Below, piece after piece: positions 53,459 through 61,902 of a stretch of 64,000 nucleotides of DNA. The translations under genes and the position numbers were made by a program. The stretch is from contig NZ_JH932293.1 of NCBI RefSeq assembly GCF_000301075.1, forward strand, positions 2,216,028-2,280,027. Direction: 5' to 3'. The notes under the pieces are model-generated. The model was not told the DNA's origin and ran no database searches. It saw only the letters and a list, made by a program, of their open reading frames with translations. How positions within the stretch are numbered: position 1 is the stretch's first letter; every line of letters begins with the position of its first letter. The stretch is from Bergeyella zoohelcum ATCC 43767. GTDB lineage: Bacteria; Bacteroidota; Bacteroidia; Flavobacteriales; Weeksellaceae.

Positions 53459-54976
53459 ATGAAAAAACAGATATTAAAACTCAGCATACTTTCCCTTTTA
53501 TCCGTAGGAACCCTTACCGCACTCCACAGCTGTAGAGATGCCATAGATATAGTACAGCCTGGGGAGGTAAACGCAGAAAAACTCTTTACCAGCTTAGAAA
53601 ATATAGAAGGAGCACTCAATGATGTGTACAATAGCACCGATATTGTAGATGCTATAGAAGCCTCTGCACTTATCTCCGATGAAGTAAAGACAAACAACAT
53701 CCTAAGTAATGTACTCTTTACCCATACTTTTAATAGTAATAACAGCTATTCTTCCGATTTGTGGCTCAAGTACTATGGACTTATTCTGAATGCCAACCGA
53801 TTTTTAGAAGGTGCCCAAAAATACACTCCTACCTCATCAGAACAGGCACAATATAATAAAGCCATCGCACAAGCTAAAGTGCTAAGAGCTTTGGCCTACA
53901 CACAGCTACTCACCCATTTTTCTGAAGACCTTACACAAGACAATGGAAAAGGTGTCATCATCAGTAATGCTACTTTCTTAGATGCCAACTCTAAACTCCC
54001 GAGAAGCTCTAATAAAGAGGTGGAAAATGTAATCCTACAAGACCTGAACGAAGCCTATGACGCTCTAGACCAAGGAAGCAGATATTTTGTAAGCAAAAAT
54101 TTCGTAAATGCCCTTAAGGCAAGATTTTACCTCTACAGAGGCAACCACGCACAGGCAAAAATATTTGCAGAAAAAGTCCTCACAGAATCAGGGCTTAGCC
54201 TCACCCCAGCAGGAAACTTCACCTCAGCAGAGGTACAAACCCAAGCATGGAGAAATGCTTTCTATAGAGATAACTCTAATAGCCCATACCGAAGAATTTG
54301 GTCAGATGCAGACCAAGGCGAAGTGATTTTTGCGTTATCTAGACCCGTAAGAGGAGTAGGTTCTGCCGTAGCAAGGATATTCGCTCTTAATGGTACCAAT
54401 TTCCAAGGGTCAGTACAATGGTTCGCGGGTACCAATATCACCAAAATCATCTCCGAAACTCCAGGAGACATCAGAAGATACACCTATATAGACCCTACCT
54501 CTCCACTAGAAGCCAATGGTGGTGTACAGTCCGGAGTGATAGATAAATACCCAGGAAAAGGCATTTCCCCAGTAAGAAATGATTTAAAAGTAGCCCGACT
54601 CTCTGAAATCTATTTCATCTTAGCAGAGTGTGCTACCCACGAGGGCAATTTAGCACAAGCGAGACACTATATACAGAAAGTAAGAGAAGCCCGTAATTAC
54701 CTAGGACTAGCCTCTACACCTCAATATGCCAATGCAAAAGAGGCTTGGGCAGACATCCTGAAAGAAAGAAGAGTGGAACTGGCATTTGAAGGACACCGCT
54801 ATATAGACCTAAAAAGAGTGGCTGCCAAAGCAGGAGTAACCATGGATAGAGTAAATGCAGATGTACATCCTATTAAACTTCTGAATTTGCCAAACGGAGA
54901 TTATAGGTACACCCTACCTATCCCTCTATCTGAACTATCTGCCAACCCCAATGTGGTACAAAACAAAGGATACTAA
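53459..54976 (+). CDS. susD: SusD/RagB-type nutrient-binding lipoprotein
   Basis: 505 residues. The lipobox ALHSC follows MKKQILKLSILSLLSVGTL, so it is outer-membrane anchored. SusD pattern: VQPGEVNAEKLFTSLENIEGALNDVYNS, helical repeats with AQAKVLRALAYTQLLTHF, DLKVARLSEIYFILAECATHEGN, and the end WADILKERRVELAFEGHRYIDLKR. It caps the SusC barrel. No glycosidase, peptidase or regulator gene lies next to the pair, so the substrate is open. Downstream are two terminators. Confidence 0.93.
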   Translation: MKKQILKLSILSLLSVGTLTALHSCRDAIDIVQPGEVNAEKLFTSLENIEGALNDVYNSTDIVDAIEASALISDEVKTNNILSNVLFTHTFNSNNSYSSDLWLKYYGLILNANRFLEGAQKYTPTSSEQAQYNKAIAQAKVLRALAYTQLLTHFSEDLTQDNGKGVIISNATFLDANSKLPRSSNKEVENVILQDLNEAYDALDQGSRYFVSKNFVNALKARFYLYRGNHAQAKIFAEKVLTESGLSLTPAGNFTSAEVQTQAWRNAFYRDNSNSPYRRIWSDADQGEVIFALSRPVRGVGSAVARIFALNGTNFQGSVQWFAGTNITKIISETPGDIRRYTYIDPTSPLEANGGVQSGVIDKYPGKGISPVRNDLKVARLSEIYFILAECATHEGNLAQARHYIQKVREARNYLGLASTPQYANAKEAWADILKERRVELAFEGHRYIDLKRVAAKAGVTMDRVNADVHPIKLLNLPNGDYRYTLPIPLSELSANPNVVQNKGY

Positions 54977-54980
54977 CCCG

Positions 54981-55012
54981 AAAAGGTAGGATAAATCTTT
55001 ATCCTACTTTTC
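54981..55012 (+). terminator. Terminator of susCD
   Basis: GTAGGATAA / TTATCCTAC with four-base loop, followed by TTTT; starts 4 bases after the susD stop. Confidence 0.85.
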
Positions 55013-55098
55013 ATTCCCTAATTAATATTTCTTTTTCATTCTTTGAAGCGGTTTAATTTTAATTTACACTCATATTAACAGTTAAATTGTTTCATGGT

Positions 55099-55133
55099 AA
55101 GCACATCCACCTGATGGGTGTGCTTATTTTTTT
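55099..55133 (+). terminator. Second hairpin terminator after susCD
   Basis: AAGCACATCC pairs with GGGTGTGCTT (one G-T), then seven T. The region 55013-55098 between the two hairpins shows no gene. Confidence 0.8.
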
Positions 55134-55142
55134 GGAAAAAAC

Positions 55143-55476
55143 CTCCTGCACGAATGTTTGGCGTTTTCCGAAGACAGGAAAATCTCCCGCACGAATGTTT
55201 GGCATTTTCCGAAGACAGGAAAGTATCCCGCACAAATGTTTGGCGTTTTCCGAAGACAGGAAAGTATCCCGCACAAATGTTTGGCGTTTTCCGAAGACAG
55301 GAAAGTCTCCCGCACGAATGTTTGGCGTTTTCCGAAGACAGGAAAGTCTCCTGCACGAATGTTTGGCGTTTTCCGAAGACAGGAAAGTCTCCTGCACGAA
55401 TGTTTGGCATTTTCCGAAGACAGGAAAATCTCCCGCACGAATGTTTGGCGTTTTCCGAAGACAGGAAAGTATCTCA
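55143..55476. repeat. 41-bp minisatellite, eight tandem units
   Basis: The word CGAATGTTTGG (or CAAATG) recurs at 55151, 55192, 55233, 55274, 55315, 55356, 55397 and 55438, exactly every 41 bases. Units are ~90-100% alike. Each unit contains the hairpin TTTTCC-GAAGACA-GGAAA. As 41 is not a multiple of three, open frames appear on both strands with rotating peptides; they have no ribosome site or start context and are not taken as genes. There are no spacers, so it is not a CRISPR array. Confidence 0.95.
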
Positions 55477-55490
55477 CATGGGCATATAAA

Positions 55491-55525
55491 GCACTTTGTC
55501 AAAGCCTCAAAGCCTTGACAAAGTA
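55491..55525. repeat. Dispersed ~35-bp palindrome, copy C
   Basis: CACTTTGTCAAAG and CTTGACAAAGT around CCTCAAAGC, related to the elements at 3998-4032 and 28832-28867. Confidence 0.78.
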
Positions 55526-55572
55526 TAAATAACAAAAAGCATCTTTTCTGATGACTTCATTTAAAATAAAAG

Positions 55573-56532
55573 CTATTTTTTTATCCACTTTTTAGAAACT
55601 TTTCCCTTCTCAGTAGAAATAGTAATGATATAGTTTCCTTTTGGGAGATGATTTACATCTACTTCATGTGCCTTTAGCTCAGCATTCATTCTTCTTCCCG
55701 CCATATCAAAGATGGCTACGCTGTGTATCTTTTCCTCAGATGAAATATGGAGTACATCTGCTGTAGGATTCGGATAAATGGTAATAGCTGTATTCTTTTC
55801 CGCAGTTTCTTTTACACTGAGTGCAGCCTCATTATTAATGGCTATTCTATCTACAAAACCATTGGTATCCCCTATATTATCATGTAAAAAATCTATACGA
55901 TTGATGGTCGTATTGGCAGGGTTTAGGTGAGGAGCTACATAGATAATATTATTATCCAGATAATAATCTATTCCCGTAGGTGTCCCTACTATTTTTACTC
56001 GGTGCCAAGTATTAGGTGTCCAAGGAGAAATTTGTGCTAAATCAAATCCTACGCCTGTACTTGTTAAAGCATAAATATTCCCATCATAAGAAAAATCGAG
56101 CATGTAGATAAATGGAGTACCACTGGCATTGGTATTCACGGCTTGAAATATAAAATCATTATTGCTCACATTTTCTATTTTCACATCAAAGGAAATAGTA
56201 AAATTATTCACATCTAACGGAGCAGATAGCTCATAAAAACCACCTAATAAGTCATAACCTCCTAAAGAAGTATGGGGAGTAAGAGATAATTTAAGGCTAT
56301 GGGTATTATGAAATGCCTGAGTATTGGTGATGTCTATATCAGAAATATTGGTAGCCAATAATGCGGTATTATTGACATCTAGATCATAGCCATCCATTAC
56401 CCCTGTAACCCATCCTTGCTGCCCATGGATACTCCCGAGTGTAAAACCTTCGGTACTTTCAAAAGAAATAAGCTGCTGAGCGGAAAGTAACGAACTGAAC
56501 GCTACCATTCCTACAAGTAAATGTTTTTTCAT
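55573..56532 (-). CDS. Type-IX-secreted protein with LamG-like beta-sandwich, copy 1
   Basis: 319 residues from the ATG at 56532, chosen because MKKHLLVGMVAFSSLLSAQQ is a signal peptide identical in type to its neighbour's; the longer frame to 56592 is not signal-like. The middle (~20-245) resembles a concanavalin A/LamG fold (SFDVKIENVSNNDFIFQAV, WTPNTWHRVKIVGTPTGIDYYLD). The end IYPNPTADVLHISSEEKIHSVAIFDMAGRRM to KWIKK is a type A sorting domain. Highly similar to the gene after it in the next entry. Target sugar or matrix unknown. Confidence 0.88.
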   Translation of the reverse strand: MKKHLLVGMVAFSSLLSAQQLISFESTEGFTLGSIHGQQGWVTGVMDGYDLDVNNTALLATNISDIDITNTQAFHNTHSLKLSLTPHTSLGGYDLLGGFYELSAPLDVNNFTISFDVKIENVSNNDFIFQAVNTNASGTPFIYMLDFSYDGNIYALTSTGVGFDLAQISPWTPNTWHRVKIVGTPTGIDYYLDNNIIYVAPHLNPANTTINRIDFLHDNIGDTNGFVDRIAINNEAALSVKETAEKNTAITIYPNPTADVLHISSEEKIHSVAIFDMAGRRMNAELKAHEVDVNHLPKGNYIITISTEKGKVSKKWIKK

Positions 56533-56628
56533 AGATTTATTTTTTTTACATCTACACAAATATACCATTTTTTTAATAAAAAAGCGTCCCAAATCATTGA
56601 GACGCTACAAAAATGGCAGATAAATAGA

Positions 56629-57591
56629 TTACTTTTTAATAAACTTCTTAGAAAACTCCCCTTTTCTAGTAGAAATAGTAATGATATAATTTCCTTTTGG
56701 GAAATGATTTACATCTACTTCATGTGCCTTTAGCTCGGCATTCATTCTTCTGCCCGTCATATCAAAGATGGCTACGCTGTGTATCTTTTCCTCAGATGAA
56801 ATATGGAGTATATCTGCAGTAGGATTCGGATAGATAGTAATGGCTGTATTAGTTTCCGCAGTTTCTTTTACGCTGAGTGCAGCCTCATTGTTAATGGCTA
56901 TTCTATCCACAAAAGCCCCCGTGTCCCCATCATTATCATGCACAAAATCTATACGATTCATAGTAGTATTGGCAGGATTCAAATGAGGAGCTACAGCAAT
57001 AAGATTATTGTCTAAATAATAATCTATTCCTGTAGGTGTTCCTACGATTTTTACTCTATGCCAAGTATTAGGTGTCCAAGAGCTTACTTGTGCTAATGTT
57101 ACTCCATTAGAAACTCCCGTTCCTACATATACATTTCCATCAAAATCAAAATTCATACGATAAACCTGAGCCGTGCCATTGGCATTGGTATTCACTCCTT
57201 GAAAAATGTACTCAGAAGCATACAACTCCTGAATTTTGACATCATAAGAAACAGTAAAATTACTAGTATCTATGGGAGTGGAAAGCGTACGAAAAGCACC
57301 TAATAAATCATAATTAGTTAAGCTACTGTGGTTAGCGTTAGGAAATAATTTTAGTGCCTGTGTGCCATGGAAAAACTGATGATTAACTACATCCATATTA
57401 GGAATATTAGTGGTCAATAATGCAGAATTATTAATTCCCATATTACTACCTACCATTACCCCTGTCATCCATCCTTGTTGCCCATGGACATTCCCAAAGG
57501 TAAATCCTTCGGTGTTTTCAAAAGAAATGAGCTGCTGTGCAGAAAGCAAAGCCCCTAGTGCTAGCATTCCTATAAGTAAAGGTTTCTTCAT
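56629..57591 (-). CDS. Type-IX-secreted protein with LamG-like beta-sandwich, copy 2
   Basis: 320 residues, signal peptide MKKPLLIGMLALGALLSAQQ, then ISFENTEGFTFGNVHGQQGWMTGVM, the sandwich domain (WTPNTWHRVKIVGTPTGIDYYLDNNLIAVAPHLNPANTTMNR) and the type A sorting domain ending KFIKK. The last ~130 residues are almost identical to the 55573 product, whereas the first ~150 are more diverged, which fits recent recombination or gene conversion of the C-terminal half. Tandem duplication with a 37-base untranslated stretch between the stop and the next gene's leader. Confidence 0.88.
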   Translation of the reverse strand: MKKPLLIGMLALGALLSAQQLISFENTEGFTFGNVHGQQGWMTGVMVGSNMGINNSALLTTNIPNMDVVNHQFFHGTQALKLFPNANHSSLTNYDLLGAFRTLSTPIDTSNFTVSYDVKIQELYASEYIFQGVNTNANGTAQVYRMNFDFDGNVYVGTGVSNGVTLAQVSSWTPNTWHRVKIVGTPTGIDYYLDNNLIAVAPHLNPANTTMNRIDFVHDNDGDTGAFVDRIAINNEAALSVKETAETNTAITIYPNPTADILHISSEEKIHSVAIFDMTGRRMNAELKAHEVDVNHFPKGNYIITISTRKGEFSKKFIKK

Positions 57592-57914
57592 AAAAAAATA
57601 TTTTTAAAAAAATCTGGTGCAAATATATCATTTTTTTAGGGTACCCTAATATACTTATTGCAAGAATTTGCTACAAAAAAAAAAATGATTATGGATATTT
57701 CACATAAATAATCTCATTTCTTTTTTCAATTTCTCTTAAAAGAAGCGAGTAAAAATCATTTCCCTGAATATTAAATTAAAAAACACATAGAAACATTAGA
57801 ACTAACTTAATGTACCTATGTGGTTTTGTATAATAGCTGTGAAATTATTACTTCATTCGTTTATTTCTAGCAAACGATTTAAAAAGTACACGGATATATA
57901 TATCCACTCTTTTT
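57592..57914. other. Gene-free region with two inverted repeats
   Basis: AT-rich. A long imperfect hairpin lies at 57779-57827 (AAACACATAG / CTATGTGGTTT, with inner ACATTA / TAATGT), and a perfect palindrome GGATATATATATCC at 57892-57905 near a T run. Either could end the map transcript or the facing side; no gene seen. Confidence 0.55.
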
Positions 57915-58724
57915 TTAAAAATCCATGGTAAACGGTGCTTCTTCATCGCTTTGGATGCCGAGTGCTTCGTACACATACTTAAAAGTGGAGAGCAAAACGG
58001 GTTTTCCTCCGATGATACACACATTATGCTCAAAATGAGCGGAAGGAGAATTATCTTTAGAGGTAACCGTCCAGCCATCATCATGGAAGATTACTTCATG
58101 CGTTCCTAGATTAATCATGGGCTCTATCGCCAAGGCAATACCATCTTTCAGTACTTTACCACTTCCTCTTTTTCCATGATTCGGCACTTGTGGGTCTTCG
58201 TGCATTTTTCTACCTAATCCATGCCCTACCAGTTCACGCACCACGCCATAGCCATGTGCTTCACAATGGGTTTGTATAGCATGAGAAATGTCTCCTACTC
58301 GCTTCCCTCGGATACACTGTGCTATGCCTTTATACAATGATTCCTTAGTAACCTCAAGGAGTTTTTTCACTTCTGGTTTTACTTCGCCTACTTGGAAAGA
58401 ATAAGCATGATCTCCATAAAAACCATTCATATACACGCCACAATCCACGGAGAGGATATCTCCTTCCTCCAATGGTTTATCATTCGGGATACCATGGACT
58501 ACTTCGGCATTAGGAGAGATACAAAGATTTTTAGGAAAGCCATACATCCCTAAGAATGCAGGTTCGCCACCATGATCACGAATAAATTCGGCAGCAAGTT
58601 TATCAATTTTATTCGTAGTAACCCCCGGTTGTATTTCTTTTGCCACCATGCCCAAAGTTTTAGAAACCAATTGAGCACTTTGTTTCATGAGCCTAAGCTC
58701 GTCTATAGATTTTAACTGAATCAT
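57915..58724 (-). CDS. map: Type I methionine aminopeptidase
   Basis: Removes initiator methionine from new proteins. 269 residues, pita-bread fold: SVDCGVYMNGFYGDHAYSF (first metal Asps), GHGLGRKMHEDPQVPNHG (His), LAIEPMINLG (Glu), and WTVTSKDNSPSAHFEHNVCI (Glu near the end). No N-terminal zinc-finger extension, so type Ia. Monocistronic by spacing. The unusual length beyond ~255 residues is the C-terminal tail EALGIQSDEEAPFTMDF, common in this lineage. Confidence 0.96.
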   Translation of the reverse strand: MIQLKSIDELRLMKQSAQLVSKTLGMVAKEIQPGVTTNKIDKLAAEFIRDHGGEPAFLGMYGFPKNLCISPNAEVVHGIPNDKPLEEGDILSVDCGVYMNGFYGDHAYSFQVGEVKPEVKKLLEVTKESLYKGIAQCIRGKRVGDISHAIQTHCEAHGYGVVRELVGHGLGRKMHEDPQVPNHGKRGSGKVLKDGIALAIEPMINLGTHEVIFHDDGWTVTSKDNSPSAHFEHNVCIIGGKPVLLSTFKYVYEALGIQSDEEAPFTMDF

Positions 58725-58782
58725 TAAAACGATTTAAAAATTTGAGAAAAATTAGAAGAGTTAAAAAACAATCAGGTAAGAA

Positions 58783-59214
58783 TTACCAAAATAGTCCTTT
58801 CTTTTTTTCTTTTTTCATTTTAGAATATGGAAGTACCTCTTTTCCTTCTACTCTAAATTCTATTTTATCATTGACAATATTATATACTTCTCCCCACCCT
58901 GGGAATCCTCCGAGGTTTCTATCATCAATAAAAATATCTGCATCTATTTTTCGGGAAGCGGTGTTTCCATCAAAAATTTCCCCCTCAAAACTAGAGTTTA
59001 CAGCATAAAATTCTATTCCATTTTGTTTACAAAACTCTACTGCATCCTGAAGGCTTTGCCCATGACGATAAGTCCATAGAATCAATCGGTAGCCTTCGCT
59101 TTGGAATCTTTTTAGCGTTTCAAAAGCAAAAACTTTAGGTTTTCCTATTCCTGGATATGCATCTTCTACGATGGTTCCATCAAAATCTATGGCTAATTTT
59201 TTATTACTTTTCAT
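58783..59214 (-). CDS. HAD-superfamily hydrolase (BT0820-like)
   Basis: 143 residues from the ATG at 59214, giving MKSNKKLAIDFDGTIVEDAYPGIG, the HAD motif I (DFDGT) near the start as in homologues; the longer frame to 59271 is not family-like. Motif II-like LILWTYR (Thr) and the acidic pair of motif IV in ADIFIDDRNLGG are seen. No cap domain. Probably a small phosphatase; substrate unknown. Confidence 0.9.
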   Translation of the reverse strand: MKSNKKLAIDFDGTIVEDAYPGIGKPKVFAFETLKRFQSEGYRLILWTYRHGQSLQDAVEFCKQNGIEFYAVNSSFEGEIFDGNTASRKIDADIFIDDRNLGGFPGWGEVYNIVNDKIEFRVEGKEVLPYSKMKKEKKKGLFW

Positions 59215-59270
59215 CTTATGGTAAAAAAAAGGTTGGGCAAATATACAAAATTCAGTATGGACATATCTCA

Positions 59271-59300
59271 CAAAAAAAGCGAGACTTTCTATTTCTCGCT
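59271..59300 (-). terminator. Terminator of the acyl-ACP desaturase gene
   Basis: AGCGAGA / TCTCGCT hairpin with a T run on the minus strand (A run at 59272-59278), 20 bases past the stop. Confidence 0.8.
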
Positions 59301-59319
59301 AACTTTCACAATGATTTTT

Positions 59320-60297
59320 TTAGGACCTCACCCATTTAAACTGATATTCTAATAATGGTTCTGCCATTCTATCCGTAATTCTTTGGAGTCTGGCAGGGAG
59401 TTTCATTAGGTACTCCTGAGCTTTCTGAGCTTTTTCATTAAGCCCTGTGATATGCTCTATTTTCCAGTCTTCTAAAAGTTCTTTTAGAATATCAATATAG
59501 TCTTGTGCGGTATATACCCTACAACGCTGTGCTGCATCTGAAAAATGTCCCCAAAGCTCCCCTGCTTTCTGTCCGCTTTCTCTCATTAGGTGGGCAGGCA
59601 TCACTATTTTTTTCTTCATCATATCCTCAAAAGCGAGCATCATCTCAGAAGCATCCATCTCGAATATTCTGGTGATAAAACTCTTGTAGGCTTTGGCATG
59701 TCTGGCTTCATCTGCTGCAATTACGGCACACATTTTTGCTAATTTTTTATTCCCTGTTTGCTTAGCAAAAGTACCTACGCGGCGGTGAGAAATATTGGTA
59801 GCAGTCTCTTGGAAAGAAGTATAAACAAAATTCCGATAAGGATCCATAGAAGTACCGAGGTCAAAACCATCTTGGATAAGGTATTGGGTAGTAATTTCCA
59901 CCTCTCTCATGTTTACTCGTCCACAAAGGTAAAGATATTTCCCCAGCAGGTCTCCATGTCTATTCTCTTCAGCGGTCCAATGCCTTACCCATTTCGCCCA
60001 GCCTTCACCTTTTTCTTGGTCTACCCCATCAATGCCCATAATCCAGCTTTCATAGCTTGGCAGTGCTTCTTCCGTGATGCAATCCCCAATGAGAGTAACA
60101 AAAACATCATAATCCATCTCATGAGCATAGGTTTGTAGCTCCTCTAAATCATCTTGAAAAGTTGCCGACATGGTATCTGGCAGGAAATCTGAGGGCTGCC
60201 AAATCTTTTCCACAGGGGTTAAATATTTATCAATAAACTGATTAACTTCCTTAGACAAGACACGCATCACTTCAGAGCGAACTAATTTATCATACAT
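59320..60297 (-). CDS. Acyl-[acyl-carrier-protein] desaturase
   Basis: 325 residues, ferritin-like diiron fold. The iron ligands are visible: Glu-rich ITEEALPSYESW (around 76), EENRHGDLLGKYLYL (111-114), and DEARHAKAYKSF (196-200). Inserts a double bond in ACP-bound fatty acids, usually delta-9, in an oxygen- and ferredoxin-dependent reaction. Soluble. Its exact regioselectivity cannot be read. Monocistronic. Confidence 0.94.
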   Translation of the reverse strand: MYDKLVRSEVMRVLSKEVNQFIDKYLTPVEKIWQPSDFLPDTMSATFQDDLEELQTYAHEMDYDVFVTLIGDCITEEALPSYESWIMGIDGVDQEKGEGWAKWVRHWTAEENRHGDLLGKYLYLCGRVNMREVEITTQYLIQDGFDLGTSMDPYRNFVYTSFQETATNISHRRVGTFAKQTGNKKLAKMCAVIAADEARHAKAYKSFITRIFEMDASEMMLAFEDMMKKKIVMPAHLMRESGQKAGELWGHFSDAAQRCRVYTAQDYIDILKELLEDWKIEHITGLNEKAQKAQEYLMKLPARLQRITDRMAEPLLEYQFKWVRS

Positions 60298-60435
60298 AGG
60301 GTAAATTTTTACCCTCCAAAGATACAGTAAATATTATTCTACACCTAATAATCATGAAAAAATATGATTATTTTTTTACTACTTTTTATATGGAAGAATT
60401 GATTTGGTTAATATCCTATGCCGTATTTTTTGCGT

Positions 60436-61212
60436 TTAAAACCTTTGCTCTATACAGATGGTAGCTCCTGCATTCTCTCCCTGCATGGGAGCAGAACACT
60501 TAGTAATACTCACTTTGATATACTGAATATCAGCAAATTTACTTTTAACACTTCTAAAAATCCTTCCCGCTACATGTTCTATAAGCTGAGATGGTATTTT
60601 CATTTCCTCATGCACTATATTATTAATTTCTGCATAACTTATGGTATCATTAATATCATCAGATTCCGTAGCTTTTCTTACATCTGCTTCTATTTCTATA
60701 TTGACAAGGTAATCCGTGCCAATGACTCTTTCTTCTTCCAACACACCATGGTAAGCGAAAATCTTAATATCAGAAAGTGATATCTTGGTTTTCATTTTTT
60801 CCACATCCAATCGGTTTGCTTCTTCTGGAAGCTCATAATGCAATGCTTTATAGAGTTTTGTCAATATCTCCTCTTCCGTAAATGAATGACCTGCATTGAG
60901 AGAAATCACATTCTTTTTTTGTAGAAAGTGGTCATAAAAACGCTCTGCCACAGCTCTATCGGTCTGAAGAATGAGAATAAGAGAAGGCATTTCCTCAAAC
61001 TTTTCTATCATCGCAGGATAGTCTGAAGTATTAAAAACAGCATCCGCAAAAGGATGAAGCACTTCGGAAGCAGATGTATCTACCCAAAGCGTGACTTTTT
61101 TTTCTTTTTTAAGTGCTAATATTTTGTTTCTCAATTCCTCCCCTTGAGGAATAACAAATTGCTCGGGGTCTATAGAAAATACAGGTTGCACCGATTGAAA
61201 TTTTTCTTTCAT
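60436..61212 (-). CDS. folB: Dihydroneopterin aldolase with an unidentified N-terminal domain
   Basis: 258 residues. Residues ~140-258 (MKTKISLSDIKIFAYHGVLEEE, the YAEINNIVHEEM helix, and VSITKCSAPMQGENAGATI) are a complete dihydroneopterin aldolase of ~119 residues, a folate-synthesis enzyme. The first ~139 residues (VTLWVDTSASEVLHPFADAVF, SLILILQTDRAVAERFYDHFL, NVISLNAGHSFTEEEILTKL) form an extra domain I do not recognise; it looks alpha/beta. The frame is uninterrupted and begins 3 bases after gmk, so a true fusion is likely, although the Met at 60795 could start the enzyme alone. Confidence 0.85.
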   Translation of the reverse strand: MKEKFQSVQPVFSIDPEQFVIPQGEELRNKILALKKEKKVTLWVDTSASEVLHPFADAVFNTSDYPAMIEKFEEMPSLILILQTDRAVAERFYDHFLQKKNVISLNAGHSFTEEEILTKLYKALHYELPEEANRLDVEKMKTKISLSDIKIFAYHGVLEEERVIGTDYLVNIEIEADVRKATESDDINDTISYAEINNIVHEEMKIPSQLIEHVAGRIFRSVKSKFADIQYIKVSITKCSAPMQGENAGATICIEQRF

Positions 61213-61215
61213 AAT

Positions 61216-61776
61216 TTAAGCGATAAATTGGCGGATAAGGTTTTCTATTTCTTCTTTGGATTCATCTAGATTGGCATTGACAATAATTTTATCGAAATTT
61301 TTCTGAAACAGGATTTCACTTTCCGCCTTTGCCAGTCGGGTTTTAATGGTTTCTATGTCATCTGTACCACGGTTTTTGAGCCTCCTTTCTAACTCCTCAA
61401 TGGACGGTGGCATGATGAAGACAGACATCGCTTGGTCTCCAAAATATTTCTTTAAAGCAATTCCCCCTTTGACATCTACATCAAAAATGACTATTTTATC
61501 CTGATTCCATATTCTCTCTACTTCTGATTTGAGGGTACCATAGAATTTATCTGCATAGACTTCCTCATATTCCACGAAAGCATCTTCTTCTATTTTTGCC
61601 TTAAAAACTTCGGGGCTGATAAAGTGATAATCTTTTCCATCTACTTCTGCTCCTCTAGGTGCTCTTGTGGTGCAAGAAATGGAGAACTGAAGCACTGGAA
61701 AAACTTGCAGACAATGCTGAACCAAAGTGGTTTTCCCACTGCCACTGGGTGCTGAAAATATAATGACTTTTTTCAT
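61216..61776 (-). CDS. gmk: Guanylate kinase
   Basis: Phosphorylates GMP to GDP, the step after GuaA. 186 residues: P-loop IIFSAPSGSGKTTLV (~4-18), the GMP site FSISCTTRAPRGAEVDGKDYHF, DVDVKGGIALKKYF, and the lid LERRLKNRGTDDIE. Normal length. It starts 7 bases after the stop of a broken ABC-exporter fragment and precedes the folB fusion by 3 bases. Confidence 0.97.
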   Translation of the reverse strand: MKKVIIFSAPSGSGKTTLVQHCLQVFPVLQFSISCTTRAPRGAEVDGKDYHFISPEVFKAKIEEDAFVEYEEVYADKFYGTLKSEVERIWNQDKIVIFDVDVKGGIALKKYFGDQAMSVFIMPPSIEELERRLKNRGTDDIETIKTRLAKAESEILFQKNFDKIIVNANLDESKEEIENLIRQFIA

Positions 61777-61783
61777 TGTTTAT

Positions 61784-61893
61784 TTATTTTCCTAGTTCTA
61801 GTTGATTCTTTATAAGTTCATAATAATATCCACGATTATTAACTAATGATTGATATATTCCTTTTTCTTCAATCTTTCCATTTTTTAAGACCT
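61784..61893 (-). pseudogene. C-terminal remnant of an ABC transporter (exporter ATPase end)
   Basis: On the minus strand, in one frame up to the TAA at 61784-61786, it reads VLKNGKIEEKGIYQSLV, then NNRGYYYELIKNQLELGK. GKIEEKG..QSLVNNRGYYYELIKNQL is the standard C-terminus of peptidase-containing or related ABC exporters. A stop codon (TAG) and the IS30 remnant lie immediately upstream, so only ~35 codons of the original gene survive. Confidence 0.75.
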
Positions 61894-61902
61894 AGATTCA
61901 AC

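Noticed and set aside
55143..55476. Possible CRISPR array
   Set aside because: Units follow each other without variable spacers, and no cas gene is present.
55087..55535. Several overlapping open frames of 110-150 residues on both strands with repetitive peptides
   Set aside because: They are produced by the 41-bp minisatellite, whose period is not a multiple of three; no start context, no domain and no preferred frame.
57779..57827. Long hairpin as a small RNA gene
   Set aside because: Only an imperfect inverted repeat is visible, with no promoter or conserved RNA motif; kept as an unassigned hairpin.
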